Positions 50,219 through 60,064 of a stretch of DNA of 64,000 nt are shown in pieces. The notes below the pieces were generated by a model. The model saw only the letters and a program-made list of their open reading frames with translations, did not search any database and had not been told where the DNA came from. This stretch comes from Thermotoga profunda AZM34c06. Lineage in GTDB: Bacteria; Thermotogota; Thermotogae; Thermotogales; DSM-5069. The translations under genes were made by a program, and so were the position numbers. Location of the stretch: assembly GCF_000828675.1 (NCBI RefSeq), contig NZ_AP014510.1:248001-312000 (forward strand), written 5' to 3'. Each line of letters opens with the position of its first letter. The first letter of the stretch is position 1.

Positions 50219-50806
50219 TTGAGACTTTTCATATTTGATATAGGTGGTGTGGTGTGTGAAAATACTTCTGTGGTCCCCAATATATGTGAATACCTTGGTC
50301 TTTCGAAACCTGAATTTTTGGATGTAGCAAACCAAGCAGGTTTGAAAGAGATTCAAACGGGAATGATCAGCTTAGAACAGTTTTGGACAGAATTTTCTCG
50401 CATATCTGGTATTGCTGTTACTGAAGATTTATGGGCAAAGTTTTTTAATCCCAGATTGAATACACAGACAGTACAAATAATAAACCAGTTGAAAATCACC
50501 TACAGAGTTGTAGCTGGTACGAATACAATTGAATCACATTACAAGATACATTTGAAGAGAGGAGATTACGGATTTTTCGATAAAGTATACGCTTCGCACA
50601 TAGTGGGTTATATGAAGCCTGATCCTCAGTTTTATCTTCATATATTGAAAGAAGAAAGAGTCTCACCTGTACAAGTTGTTTTTGTTGATGACATGAGAGA
50701 AAATGTTCAAATGGCATCACAATTGGGTATTGAATCAATCCTTTTCACTGATGCACAAGAACTTCGACAGAAGTTGCTCGATTTACAACTTCTGTCAAAC
50801 AAATAG
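50219..50806 (+). CDS. HAD-superfamily phosphatase (YihX-like)
   Basis: This 195-aa HAD hydrolase has motif I FIFDIGGVV (nucleophile Asp, with Gly rather than Asp two residues on, as in the YihX glucose-1-phosphatase group), motif II VVAGTNT, a lysine in GYMKPDPQFY and motif IV VVFVDDMRENV. A helical cap lies between motifs I and II. Sugar phosphates are probable substrates. A TTG at 50219 has AAAGGAG 8 bases upstream. It is followed 15 bases later by a sugar-binding protein, so it may act on that sugar. Confidence 0.88.
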   Translation: MRLFIFDIGGVVCENTSVVPNICEYLGLSKPEFLDVANQAGLKEIQTGMISLEQFWTEFSRISGIAVTEDLWAKFFNPRLNTQTVQIINQLKITYRVVAGTNTIESHYKIHLKRGDYGFFDKVYASHIVGYMKPDPQFYLHILKEERVSPVQVVFVDDMRENVQMASQLGIESILFTDAQELRQKLLDLQLLSNK

Positions 50807-50821
50807 AAAGGGGAGATTTTT

Positions 50822-52171
50822 GTGAAGGTAGGCTGGAAAACTCTTTTTGTAATGCTGATCCTTGTTGGTACGATAGTCTTACCGGCAAAAATCACGATAA
50901 CTTGGTGGATCAACCCCTGGAGAATAGCCCCCCCTGGTCATCCTGCAGATAAGGCTTTAACGGGTGAAGAGTTTCCAAAATGGGTTTCTGAAGAATTTAT
51001 GAAGCTCCATCCAGACGTAGAAGTTAAATACGTTCTTGTGACAAACCAAGAATATGCTCAGAAACTCGCAGCAGCTATTGCCACAAAGACTCAGCCGGAC
51101 TTTTTCAAGGGACCTGTTTGGGATAGTCGATGGGCGAAGAGTGGTTTGCTTGAGCCAATTGATGACTATCTTTCTCAAGAAGATTGGAATGATTTCTACG
51201 ATCAGTGTTTGAAGGCTGGTTATATCAACGGAAAGCACTATGTGTGGCCATGGGTTTATGGAACAAATGGCATGGGTTCGACAATGCTCCTTTATACACC
51301 AGATTTTGAGAAAGCTGGTATCGACTGGCGAAAGATCGTCAATGAAGGTTGGACAATGGAAGAATTTGTAGAGATATGCAAGAAACTCACTTGGGACAGT
51401 GATGGTGATGGACAGATTGATCATTATGCACTTGCACTTGGGGCAAAGGGTGATATGGTTCACAACGTTTTGAATTTCATTTATGCATTTGGTGGGAGAT
51501 TGACAAATGAAGATGAGTCAGAAGTGATTCTCAACAGCCCCGAGGCAGTTAAAGGCCTGCAATTTGTCCTTGATCTGATAGAAAAATACGGTGTTGCACC
51601 AAAGGGAGCCGAGGCACTCGACATTTATGGTGTGATAAGTTACTTTCACACACACAAAGCGAGCATAGGTTTTGGTGGGCCATACGAGATAGGTAGGATC
51701 ACGCGCTATGTAAAAGAGGGTCGTCTCTCCGAGGCATTCTATCCAGTTATTGCTCCATTTCCACATGTTGAAGGCAAGGATCCGGTGGCATATGCTCGAG
51801 GGAGTGGTTTCATTGTCTTCAAACAAAACGATGCAAAGAAAAGGGATATGATCTTTGAATTTCTCAAATTCATAACCAACAAGCAAAACATTGCCCTACT
51901 TGAAACACTCCAATATCTAACAGCGAGAAAATCTGTTAATGAGACACTTTACAAAAACGATCCATACATGAACGAGCAAGTGAGAAAGTATTCAGAAATC
52001 ATGGGAAAATACGGTGTAGAGTTTTTTGGAAGTGAAGAATTTCCATGGTCTCAAATGAATGCACACTTTGTAGCGGCTCTTGAAGCGACATTTGCCAAAA
52101 CAAAGACACCTCAAAAAGCCTTAGATGACTTTGTTACAGAAGCAAATAAAATTCTAAAGAAAACAAAATAA
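50822..52171 (+). CDS. ABC transporter sugar-binding protein (family 1)
   Basis: This 449-aa protein has a signal peptide (TLFVMLILVGTIVLPAK) and typical extracellular solute-binding features: TITWWINPW, EFMKLHPDVEVKYV, TKTQPDFFKG, and YGTNGMGSTMLLYTPDFEKAG. It delivers an oligosaccharide to the two permeases downstream. The GTG has GGGGAG about 6 bases upstream. A strong hairpin after the gene would raise its level over the permeases. No ATPase gene is adjacent; these systems commonly share MsmK-type ATPases. Confidence 0.92.
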   Translation: MKVGWKTLFVMLILVGTIVLPAKITITWWINPWRIAPPGHPADKALTGEEFPKWVSEEFMKLHPDVEVKYVLVTNQEYAQKLAAAIATKTQPDFFKGPVWDSRWAKSGLLEPIDDYLSQEDWNDFYDQCLKAGYINGKHYVWPWVYGTNGMGSTMLLYTPDFEKAGIDWRKIVNEGWTMEEFVEICKKLTWDSDGDGQIDHYALALGAKGDMVHNVLNFIYAFGGRLTNEDESEVILNSPEAVKGLQFVLDLIEKYGVAPKGAEALDIYGVISYFHTHKASIGFGGPYEIGRITRYVKEGRLSEAFYPVIAPFPHVEGKDPVAYARGSGFIVFKQNDAKKRDMIFEFLKFITNKQNIALLETLQYLTARKSVNETLYKNDPYMNEQVRKYSEIMGKYGVEFFGSEEFPWSQMNAHFVAALEATFAKTKTPQKALDDFVTEANKILKKTK

Positions 52172-52177
52172 GACATC

Positions 52178-52209
52178 GGGACGACCACAAGGTCGTCCCT
52201 TGATTTTTT
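52178..52209 (+). terminator. Hairpin with T-run between binding protein and permeases
   Basis: GGGACGACC (52178-52186) pairs with GGTCGTCCC (52191-52199) over ACAA. TTGATTTTTT follows. It is a probable partial terminator, which would set the binding protein in excess over the membrane subunits. Confidence 0.85.
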
Positions 52210-52224
52210 GTGAGGTGATGTAAC

Positions 52225-53103
52225 TTGAGCTTGTTCAAACGAATATACAAAAACAGGTATGGGTATTTCTTTTTGTTGCCGCATTTTGTTTTGTTTCTGA
52301 TCTTTTTTTTAATTCCCGTGGGTAGTGGTGTATACCTTAGCTTATTTGACTACAATGTTTTTTCAAAAACTTTCATAGGATTAGAAAATTATAAAGAGAT
52401 CTTCAGTGACTGGCTGTTCAAAAAAGCACTTGTGAACACTTTTATATATACCTTTGGTGTAGTTCCGCTATGGCTTGGTAAAGCACTGCTTGTGACGGTT
52501 TTGATATACCCATTTCGAAGACCTATTAAGACATTCTTCAAAACGATTTTCTATTTGCCACACGTGACTTCTTCAGTTATCATCTCTTTGATCTGGTTGT
52601 GGATATTCAATCCAACCTTTGGTTTATTGAATTACTTCATGAAATTGATGAAACTAAATCCTGTTATCTGGCTTGGAAACAAATTCACAGCTATGCCATC
52701 ACTTATTGCAATGCAGGTGATTATGGGTGGAGGTTCTACGATTGTATTGTTGTCTGCAGCTATGGCTTCTATACCAGAGTACTATTTTGAGGCAGCAAAG
52801 ATAGAAGGGGCTAATTCTTGGAATATTTTTTCGAAGATAACCGTTCCATTGCTTAAACCTACCATTTTATATGCACTTGTTATGGGAACTATAGCGAATT
52901 TTCAAACCTTTTCCAATATATACGTTATGACCCAAGGAGGTCCAGAATTTTCAACGATCACAGTTGCATATCTTGTATACACTACAGCCTTTAGAGATTA
53001 CAATTTGGGCTTGGCATCTGCGATGTCTATGGTAATGTTTGTGATTCTGGTTGGCCTTGGCATAATTCAATTCAAATGGCTTGGTTCAAATGTTCAATAT
53101 TGA
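52225..53103 (+). CDS. ABC sugar permease, MalF/UgpA type
   Basis: This 292-aa inner-membrane protein has six helices (FFLLPHFVLFLIFFLIPVGSG first) and the EAA loop EYYFEAAKIEGANSWNIFSKI, which docks to the ATPase. The TTG start has GAGG about 9 bases upstream. It is followed 9 bases later by the partner permease. Confidence 0.93.
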   Translation: MSLFKRIYKNRYGYFFLLPHFVLFLIFFLIPVGSGVYLSLFDYNVFSKTFIGLENYKEIFSDWLFKKALVNTFIYTFGVVPLWLGKALLVTVLIYPFRRPIKTFFKTIFYLPHVTSSVIISLIWLWIFNPTFGLLNYFMKLMKLNPVIWLGNKFTAMPSLIAMQVIMGGGSTIVLLSAAMASIPEYYFEAAKIEGANSWNIFSKITVPLLKPTILYALVMGTIANFQTFSNIYVMTQGGPEFSTITVAYLVYTTAFRDYNLGLASAMSMVMFVILVGLGIIQFKWLGSNVQY

Positions 53104-53112
53104 GGTGATTTG

Positions 53113-53946
53113 ATGACTAAGATCAATCGTACAAAATGGATCAAGAATACAATTTCGTTAATTATCTTATTTGTACTTGGTTTAATGGCTTTCATACCAC
53201 TTTACTGGATGGTTGTGACTGCTCTCAAACCACCAACACTGGTCTTGAAATTTCCACCAGAGATCTTTCCAACAAATCCCACGCTGATGAATTTCAAACA
53301 ACTACTTCAAAGACCGTACATGATCAGATGGACATTCAATAGTGCTGTCGTTGCCGGATCTGTCACTGCGATCAGAATAATTTTGTGTGCTATGGCGGGA
53401 TATGCAATTGCAAAAAAGAAATTCCCCGGCGCCAAGATATTTTTCTGGATCTATATTGCATCTATGATGATACCCAATCAAGTTACGCTCATACCTTTGT
53501 ACATAATTGTGTCAAACTTGAGAATGATAAACACCTATTGGGGTTTGATATTACCCAGTGTAGCAGCACCATTTGGCGTATTTTTGATGAGACAATTCAT
53601 GGTGACATTGCCCGACGAGATCATCGAGGCTGCCAGAATAGATGGGGCAAGTGAGTTTCAGACATTTTGGAAGATCATCTTTCCCATATCCAAACCAGCA
53701 ATAGCTGTTCTCGGGATCTTCACTTTTGTCAACGAATGGAACGACTTCCTATGGCCATTGATAGTCACGAACACAACAGCGATGAAGACACTCCAAGCAG
53801 GTCTTGTGATGATACGTGAAGAAATTCCCATGGAATATGCATTACACATGGCGAGTGCGACTTATGCTGCCATTCCAATGCTCATAGTCTTTTTTGCATT
53901 TCAAAGGTATTTCCTACAGGGTATTACCGTTGGGGCTATTAAGTGA
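53113..53946 (+). CDS. ABC sugar permease, MalG/UgpE type
   Basis: This 277-aa membrane protein starts with helix SLIILFVLGLMAFIPLYWMV, has six helices in all, and the EAA loop EIIEAARIDGASEFQTFWKI. It ends with YFLQGITVGAIK, the usual MalG-type C-terminus. The ATG at 53113 has GAGG 7 bases upstream. It is the last gene of the operon, before a bidirectional terminator. Confidence 0.94.
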   Translation: MTKINRTKWIKNTISLIILFVLGLMAFIPLYWMVVTALKPPTLVLKFPPEIFPTNPTLMNFKQLLQRPYMIRWTFNSAVVAGSVTAIRIILCAMAGYAIAKKKFPGAKIFFWIYIASMMIPNQVTLIPLYIIVSNLRMINTYWGLILPSVAAPFGVFLMRQFMVTLPDEIIEAARIDGASEFQTFWKIIFPISKPAIAVLGIFTFVNEWNDFLWPLIVTNTTAMKTLQAGLVMIREEIPMEYALHMASATYAAIPMLIVFFAFQRYFLQGITVGAIK

Positions 53947-53962
53947 TGTTCAAATATAACAA

Positions 53963-53987
53963 GGGGCACGTGAAGTGCCCCTTTTTT
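53963..53987. terminator. Bidirectional rho-independent terminator
   Basis: GGGGCAC (53963-53969) and GTGCCCC (53975-53981) form a 7-bp stem followed by TTTTTT on the plus strand. It separates the sugar transporter operon from the convergent chemoreceptor gene. Confidence 0.88.
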
Positions 53988-55766
53988 CTAAATCTTAAAC
54001 TTTCTAACCTGTTCAACAAGAGTTTCAGCGATAGAAGATAACTCTTCAGAAGCACTTGAAACACTTTGACTTGAATCAGCTTGTTGTTTTACTGCTTGAG
54101 TCATCTCTTCTATCTGTTGTGCTATGGATGTTATTGACTTTGTTGCACTGTCCATTGCACTACTCATCTCTTGTGCTGCTGCACTCTGTTCCTGTGCACT
54201 CGCTGCTAAACTCTCTATCTGACTACTTATCGTCTCTACTTGTTTTAGAATATTCATTAACCTTTCTCTTACTACCTCAGATTGTTCTGTTGCCTTCTCT
54301 ACTACCTTCACCGTCTCAGTTGTAACTATACTCGCTTGTTGTGCTCCTTGTTGGATCTGATTCAATATCTGTCCTATCTTGTCTGTCGCTTTCTTACTCT
54401 CTTCTGCAAGTTTTCTTATCTCATCTGCTACTACTGCAAATCCCCTACCTGCTTCTCCTGCCCTCGCTGCTTCTATCGCTGCATTCAATGCCAATAAGTT
54501 TGTCTGTTCTGCTATTGAGTTTATTGTTTGTACTATCTCTTGTATGTTCTTTGCCCTTTCACTTAATTCATTCACTGCCTTCTCTGTTTGTGTTGATTTC
54601 TCTTTGGTCTGGTTTATTATCTGTACTATACTCTGTACTGCTTTCTCTCCTTCTTTGGCTGCATTGTTCACCTCTGATGCTTTTTCTGTTAATCCTTGAG
54701 CTGATTTAGATACGTTCTGTGCACTGGCTGCTACTTCTTCTATACCACTTGTCACTTCTTGTATCGATGCACTTGCATTCTGTGCTGATTTATTTACTTC
54801 TTCCATCTGTGAGGATAATTCTTCACTGGTTGCACTCACTTCTTGAGCTGTGCTTGCTAAATTCTCTGAAGATGCATGTATTTGGTTTGATCCTTCTTGG
54901 ATTGTTCTCATAGATTCTTTCAATGATTCTGCCATTTGTTCTAAGGCTTGTGCCATCTGTGATACTTCATCTTTGCCTTTTGTTTCAAATTTCACTGTTA
55001 GATCCCCTTTACCAAATTCAATGGCTTTGTCTGCAAGCACTTTAATAGGATTGGATATCGAGAAACTAATCAAGAAGATCAAGATTAAAAAGCCTACAAA
55101 TGACGGAATTGTTATGAATAAATAAGACAAGATTCTCCTTTGGAAGGATTGTTGGATATCATCTATATAGACGCCACTTCCTATGATCCAACCCCAGGGT
55201 TTAAACTTTTTCACAAAAGATAGCTTCGGATACAACTCCCTTGATGTTGTGCCATCTTTCAAAGGTTTTGTCCACAGATATTGTACATAACCGCCATTTG
55301 GATCTGCATTCGTTACCTCCACGAAAGCCTGGAATAGGTTCTTCTTTCCATCAGTTTTCGTAATCTTTCGGTCACTAATTGTTTCCATAAGAGTTGCACA
55401 GTTGTACTTAGGATCATCCAATACCTTCCCATTCAAAGTAGGAGTGGTTGCATGCATAATCATGGTTGGATAAGGCAATACATCATCATTGATCCAGAAA
55501 TATTCAACACCTTCGTAGCGCAAGGATTTAATAATCTCCTTAACCGTGTTCTTCGCCTGTTCTTCTGTCATGACTCCTTGTTGAGAAAGTTTGTAGTAAT
55601 TCTCTATAATTGAATATGCAGTTTCTACAACATGTTTCTGCTTCAGTTTCCTTTCTGCATAAATCGTTACCTTAACAAGGTTTGAACCATAAAAAACCAA
55701 AAAGGTAAGTATAGCAAATACTGGCAAAGATAAGAACAACAGTAGTTTACCACGTATTGTCTTCAT
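53988..55766 (-). CDS. Methyl-accepting chemotaxis protein with Cache sensor
   Basis: This 592-aa protein has an N-terminal membrane helix ([20 protein letters not shown]), a periplasmic single-Cache-type sensor domain ([33 protein letters not shown]), a second membrane helix near 215-235 and a HAMP linker ([19 protein letters not shown]). A long methyl-accepting coiled coil carries the signalling tip [20 protein letters not shown]. The ATG at 55766 has GGAGG 7 bases upstream. The ligand is unknown. Neighbouring transporters suggest a nutrient, but that is speculation. Confidence 0.94.
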   Translation of the reverse strand: MKTIRGKLLLFLSLPVFAILTFLVFYGSNLVKVTIYAERKLKQKHVVETAYSIIENYYKLSQQGVMTEEQAKNTVKEIIKSLRYEGVEYFWINDDVLPYPTMIMHATTPTLNGKVLDDPKYNCATLMETISDRKITKTDGKKNLFQAFVEVTNADPNGGYVQYLWTKPLKDGTTSRELYPKLSFVKKFKPWGWIIGSGVYIDDIQQSFQRRILSYLFITIPSFVGFLILIFLISFSISNPIKVLADKAIEFGKGDLTVKFETKGKDEVSQMAQALEQMAESLKESMRTIQEGSNQIHASSENLASTAQEVSATSEELSSQMEEVNKSAQNASASIQEVTSGIEEVAASAQNVSKSAQGLTEKASEVNNAAKEGEKAVQSIVQIINQTKEKSTQTEKAVNELSERAKNIQEIVQTINSIAEQTNLLALNAAIEAARAGEAGRGFAVVADEIRKLAEESKKATDKIGQILNQIQQGAQQASIVTTETVKVVEKATEQSEVVRERLMNILKQVETISSQIESLAASAQEQSAAAQEMSSAMDSATKSITSIAQQIEEMTQAVKQQADSSQSVSSASEELSSIAETLVEQVRKFKI

Positions 55767-55931
55767 AAATTCACCTCCATTAAAAGTTACCCAAAGTCTC
55801 AAGTATTATATAAAAGTAAAGTAGAGCTTCCTGAGGAGTTTGCACCTTTAAGTGACCTATCTTCAAAAGTTGGTTTGCATGCAACCTCTTTACCCGTTGC
55901 TTTTGAAATCAAATTCAACACGATTGATTTT

Positions 55932-57602
55932 TTAATTATCTTGGCATTCTGAAATTTTTGCACATACTAAGTTTTGCTTTTTTGCATAATACATCGCAGA
56001 ATCTGCATTCCTTATGAGTTGATCTATATTTTCACCATCTTCTGGATATTCTGCTATGCCTATATTGGCTGAAATGTGGAAATTCATACCAGAGATCTCG
56101 ATTGGTTCTTCGATTGATTTTATTACGCGTTCCACAAAATGTTCGGCATCGGTCATCGAACAATCATAAAGTATCATGACGAATTCATTTCCACCAAACC
56201 TTGAGACAAGATCGCTACTTCTGGTTAATTTTTCCAATCTACTTCCAACTATTCTCAACACTTCATCTCCTGTGTGATGTCCATATTCATCATTGATCTT
56301 TTTGAATTTACACAGATCCATGAACAGAACACTCACTTTCTTACCTTCTCTTTTTGCAAGCGAGATTATTTTTTCACTGAATTCTTCAAACATTCTTCTG
56401 TTAGCAAGTCCAGTTAATGTATCATGAAATGAAAGATATTCCATCAATTCTTGTTGTTGTACAAGTTGTCTCTCAAAGTTTATTCTGTGCAAAATCATCG
56501 CAAGGTGGTTCGCAAAGAGTTTTGCAAGTTCTACTGATTCACTTGTGAATGCATCTTCTTTGTCAAAATTGTCCAGATTGAACAAAAGTGTGATCTCCGA
56601 ATTTATCCTGACGGGTATTATAAGGGTGGATTTAATCTCGTCTATCCTGCCGGCTTTCCTAAGAATCTCCAATCTTTCTGATGATATGTTCGATTCGTCG
56701 TATTGCTTTAAACCTGTTCTTATGAAAAACTCACCCGAGGTCCATTGAGAGATCTCTTGAGTACTAAAAGAAATTTTTGAAAGCTCTTTTAAATCATATC
56801 CAAATGAGGCCACGTATTTATATCTTTCATTTTCTTTCACAAGAACGGTACCACTTTGAGCACCAGGTACAATCTCTATCGCTTTTTCAAGTAGAGTCTG
56901 GTAAGGCTGTTCTATCTTTCCCTGTAAGTACTTTCCTGTTAAATCTAAAATGATTTGCAAAGCCTTTCTTTCTCTTTCTGATTTTTTCCACAGAATTCTT
57001 TCTACTGAGAACCTTGTTTTAGTATTGTTCCAGATAGAATACAACATGATGATGGTTGAAACCAATAAAGCATTTAAGAATGAAAAAACATCTAAATCTG
57101 AAGATATACGTTGATATTTCAAACCAAAGGTAAAGTCTTTTCCTGTTTTACTGATTTTGATATTTCTAACGCCAAGTGAATTCAATATTTCCTGCGAGTC
57201 CAATGTTGCTAAAATTACTTTACCAGGAACGTAGAGATTTAAATTCTCTGTGTAGATATTGAATTTGATTGCCAAATTTTCGTCAATCAATTCTATTTGG
57301 TAGGGTTCCGCAGTGTGTTGATTTACTTTTAGAACCTTCAGTTCTCTAATCTCTGGAAATTCTTGCCTGATCTCTGTGAAAAGCTTTTCTATTTGCTGTG
57401 TGTCATTTTGGAAAAACAATCTTAGAGTAGAGTCGCGTTGAAAGTACATAACGCTTATGTATTTCGCGGTTTGCTCTACCTTTCCAAGATATGCTGTTTT
57501 TGCCAATTGTATACTGTGGTCAAATCTTTGATGGTTCAAGAAGGCGAATATAGTTAGAACAATGGCAAAGACAATGATGAATAAAAAAACTTGTCTTATC
57601 AT
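55932..57602 (-). CDS. Membrane GAF-GGDEF protein with altered GGNEF signature
   Basis: This 556-aa protein has an N-terminal membrane helix (VFLFIIVFAIVLTIFAFL), an extracytoplasmic region to about 170, a second helix (FLNALLVSTIIMLYSIW), a GAF domain (about 225-385) and a C-terminal GGDEF domain (HDTLTGLANRRMFEEF; VLFMDLCKFKKINDEYGH). The signature loop reads SRFGGNEF: the catalytic Asp/Glu is replaced by Asn. The DxxxFK-type metal site is intact. It may therefore be a weak or inactive diguanylate cyclase acting as GTP or c-di-GMP receptor. Confidence 0.88.
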   Translation of the reverse strand: MIRQVFLFIIVFAIVLTIFAFLNHQRFDHSIQLAKTAYLGKVEQTAKYISVMYFQRDSTLRLFFQNDTQQIEKLFTEIRQEFPEIRELKVLKVNQHTAEPYQIELIDENLAIKFNIYTENLNLYVPGKVILATLDSQEILNSLGVRNIKISKTGKDFTFGLKYQRISSDLDVFSFLNALLVSTIIMLYSIWNNTKTRFSVERILWKKSERERKALQIILDLTGKYLQGKIEQPYQTLLEKAIEIVPGAQSGTVLVKENERYKYVASFGYDLKELSKISFSTQEISQWTSGEFFIRTGLKQYDESNISSERLEILRKAGRIDEIKSTLIIPVRINSEITLLFNLDNFDKEDAFTSESVELAKLFANHLAMILHRINFERQLVQQQELMEYLSFHDTLTGLANRRMFEEFSEKIISLAKREGKKVSVLFMDLCKFKKINDEYGHHTGDEVLRIVGSRLEKLTRSSDLVSRFGGNEFVMILYDCSMTDAEHFVERVIKSIEEPIEISGMNFHISANIGIAEYPEDGENIDQLIRNADSAMYYAKKQNLVCAKISECQDN

Positions 57603-57700
57603 CGGAACACTTCCTGTTTTAAATTTGTCAAGTGTAATATATCATAGTTTTGTGGATATGAATCATTTTTTAACACCATGTTCTGATTCTTGTTTTACTC

Positions 57701-57716
57701 AGAAATTGTTATAAAA
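57701..57716 (+). promoter_or_regulatory. Extended -10 promoter of the NMT1-type ABC operon
   Basis: TGTTATAAA lies about 20 bases upstream of the first gene, with a TTG-type -35 (in TTCTTGTTTT) at near-normal spacing. It drives the three-gene transporter operon that follows. Confidence 0.5.
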
Positions 57717-57734
57717 TTAAAGACGAGGTGATCT

Positions 57735-58646
57735 ATGATGAAAAGTTTAGTTCTAATAGCATTACTTGTCACTGTGAGTGTTTTTTCATTGAATATTCTT
57801 GTTCCAGCTGGTCCAACTGTGGTAAGTGTTGCTGCTTTGCTTGAAGAAAAGGTGAGTTCAGATGTACCGTTGAAGATTGATTTTTGGCGGACACTTGATC
57901 AAGTGAGTGCACAGATAGCCGCTAAATCGGTTGATATAGTAGTTTTGCCGGTTTCAATTGGAACAACTCTTTATTTAAAAAATGTAGATTTGAGACTTGC
58001 TGCTGTGACGCTCTGGAGTGGTTTTTATGTTGTTACTAAGGATATTAAACTCAGTTCTGTTGAAGATTTGAACAACCAAGAAATCTACACACCTCAAGGT
58101 AAGGGACAGACAGGTGATGTTTTGATAAGATTTTTGGTAGAAAAATATAATCTCTCAAATGCCTCTATAAAATACGCGGTTCAAAATGAGATTGTTGCGC
58201 TTATGAGTGCTGGAAAGGTAAAAATTGCCGTTCTTCCAGAGCCATTTGTCACACTCGCGTTGAGAAATGCTTCTGCATCGATTGCGTTTGACTTACAGCA
58301 GATTTGGTCACAGCTCACAGGAAAAAAGCCAGAGGTACCAATCACAGGCGTCTTTGTCAGAGGAGAACTTCTTCAGAAAACACAAGAGATTTTGCAAGCA
58401 CTCGATGCGATTAAAAGATCGATCGATTATGCCAAGCAAAATCCAAAGGAAGTATCTCAACTCTCTGCAAAATACCTTGGTGGTACGAGTCCGGAAGTCA
58501 TAGAAGAATCTCTGAGAAGAACCCTGTATGAGTATCGATCTGCGAAGGATCAAAAAGAAGATATCGTCTTTTATTTGAATACAGTAAAACAGATTGAGCC
58601 AGAGGCTATGCCGACACTTCCAGATGATGCTTTCTTCGCGTTCTAA
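57735..58646 (+). CDS. ABC transporter substrate-binding protein, NMT1/SsuA type
   Basis: This 303-aa protein has a signal peptide (MMKSLVLIALLVTVSVFS) and two-lobed features of the NMT1/THI5-TauA group: VDIVVLPVSIGTTLYLKN, LAAVTLWSGFYVVTKD, YTPQGKGQTGDVLIRFLVEK and VKIAVLPEPFVTLAL. Substrates of this group are sulfonates, nitrate, thiamine precursors or similar. Which one applies here cannot be said. GAGG precedes the ATG. The permease gene overlaps its 3' end. Confidence 0.85.
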   Translation: MMKSLVLIALLVTVSVFSLNILVPAGPTVVSVAALLEEKVSSDVPLKIDFWRTLDQVSAQIAAKSVDIVVLPVSIGTTLYLKNVDLRLAAVTLWSGFYVVTKDIKLSSVEDLNNQEIYTPQGKGQTGDVLIRFLVEKYNLSNASIKYAVQNEIVALMSAGKVKIAVLPEPFVTLALRNASASIAFDLQQIWSQLTGKKPEVPITGVFVRGELLQKTQEILQALDAIKRSIDYAKQNPKEVSQLSAKYLGGTSPEVIEESLRRTLYEYRSAKDQKEDIVFYLNTVKQIEPEAMPTLPDDAFFAF

Positions 58647-59376
58647 GTGGTTTTTGCTCGGGATAGTTTTTTTGATATGTTTTTGGTATATGATATCTTT
58701 TCTTGTTGGATCTTCTTTAGTCTTTCCTAATCCAAATCTCGTTGTTGCCCAGATCTTTGAGCTTGCAAAGACTGGGCAGTTATTTATTTATTTGTGGCAA
58801 ACTTTCTACAAAGCCTTTTTGGGATTGATACTCGCTCTATTGACGGGTTTGTTTTTAGGGTTTGTGATTGGTATATCGCAGAGATTGTATGAATTATTTC
58901 GTCCTCTTCTGATGATTGTTCGGTCTGTTCCAGTTGTTTCGTGGTTGAGTACGGTGATACTTCTGTGGGGTATAGGGTGGAAGGGCGTCGTCTTCATTGT
59001 TTTTATGACTCTACTGCCTACGGTGGTCTTCAACATTGCCGAAGGTGTTAGAGCGGTGGATGTCAGGTTGCTCGAGATGGCAAGGATATATTCTGTCTCG
59101 AAAAAAAGGGTTTTTGAAAAAATCTATCTTGGCTCTGTCTTGCCATTTTTGCTTTCGGCTATAAACGTGAGTATTGGTACTATGTGGAAAGCGGCTATTG
59201 TCTCTGAATATCTGATTGGTGATAGCGGTCTTGGATTACAGATCTTTCAATCGAAATTTTACATAGACACTCCGAAGGTTTTTGCTTTTACCATCAGTGC
59301 TGTGCTGTTTGGACTTGTACTTGAATTGATTTTTTCATCGCTTTGGGAGAGGTATTTTAGTGAGAAAAGTACTTGA
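58624..59376 (+). CDS. ABC permease, SsuC/TauC type
   Basis: This 250-aa protein has six membrane helices (SKWFLLGIVFLICFWYMISF first) and the EAA-like loop DVRLLEMARIYSVSKKRVFEKI. LLMIVRSVPVVSWLSTVIL is typical of the BPD_transp_1 NMT group. The start is one of two adjacent ATGs at 58624/58627 within the previous gene, so translation is coupled. It overlaps the ATPase gene by 17 bases. Confidence 0.9.
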   Translation: MMLSSRSKWFLLGIVFLICFWYMISFLVGSSLVFPNPNLVVAQIFELAKTGQLFIYLWQTFYKAFLGLILALLTGLFLGFVIGISQRLYELFRPLLMIVRSVPVVSWLSTVILLWGIGWKGVVFIVFMTLLPTVVFNIAEGVRAVDVRLLEMARIYSVSKKRVFEKIYLGSVLPFLLSAINVSIGTMWKAAIVSEYLIGDSGLGLQIFQSKFYIDTPKVFAFTISAVLFGLVLELIFSSLWERYFSEKST

Positions 59377-60064
59377 GTTGTTGAATGTATGTAAGGATTT
59401 CGGAAGACTGAAGGTTCTAAAAGATATCAATTTCAGTCTATATGAAGGCCAGTCAGTAGCGATAGTTGGTAAATCAGGTTGTGGAAAAACAACATTGCTG
59501 AGAATCATTGCAGCTCTTGACAGTCCGACCTTTGGTGAGATTAAAAGAGATTTTAAGAGTGTTGGTTATGTATTTCAAGAAGATCGTCTGATACCTTGGT
59601 GTACGGCTTTTGAGAATCTGTTATTTGTTTGTGAAGATACAGATCGAATACTCAGTGTTCTGAAATTAGTAGGGCTTGAAGAGTTCAGAGATTATAAACC
59701 AAGAAAATTAAGTGGTGGAATGAGACAAAGATTGAATTTGGCTCGTGCTTTGGTTAAGAAACCTGATCTATTGCTTTTTGATGAACCATTTCAGAGTTTG
59801 GATCTTGTGACTAAATCAAAGTTGATAGGGGATTTACAGAAAATCTTGAAAGAGCTCGGTACGACTTATATAATCGTAACTCACGACATAAGAGAAGCCG
59901 CGTGTTTGTCACAAAAAATATACGTTCTTGCTGGGCAGCCTGCGACGATTGCCAAGCAGATAGATTTAAACAGAAAAATCACCAATTTATTCGATCCTCA
60001 AATTCTCGAAATTGAAGAGCAAGTCACGTCTTTGCAGCAAGGTGATTTTTATAAAGTTGAGTGA
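59360..60064 (+). CDS. ABC ATPase, SsuB/TauB type
   Basis: This 234-aa protein has Walker A IVGKSGCGKTTLL, Q-loop YVFQEDRLIPW, signature LSGGMRQRLNLARAL, Walker B LLLFDEPFQSLD and the switch His in IIVTHDIREA. It energises the permease above. Its 3' end overlaps the convergent DUF123 gene by 41 bases. Confidence 0.95.
   Translation: MRKVLELLNVCKDFGRLKVLKDINFSLYEGQSVAIVGKSGCGKTTLLRIIAALDSPTFGEIKRDFKSVGYVFQEDRLIPWCTAFENLLFVCEDTDRILSVLKLVGLEEFRDYKPRKLSGGMRQRLNLARALVKKPDLLLFDEPFQSLDLVTKSKLIGDLQKILKELGTTYIIVTHDIREAACLSQKIYVLAGQPATIAKQIDLNRKITNLFDPQILEIEEQVTSLQQGDFYKVE

Noticed and set aside
54056-54913. Long plus-strand frames opposite the chemoreceptor
   Set aside because: Leu/Ser-rich shadows of the coiled-coil coding sequence.
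55803-55931. Open frame reading LPEEFAPLSDLSSKVGLHA upstream of the GGDEF gene's end
   Set aside because: Protein-like, but interrupted by a stop and without start or ribosome site; no family recognised, so not called even as a remnant.
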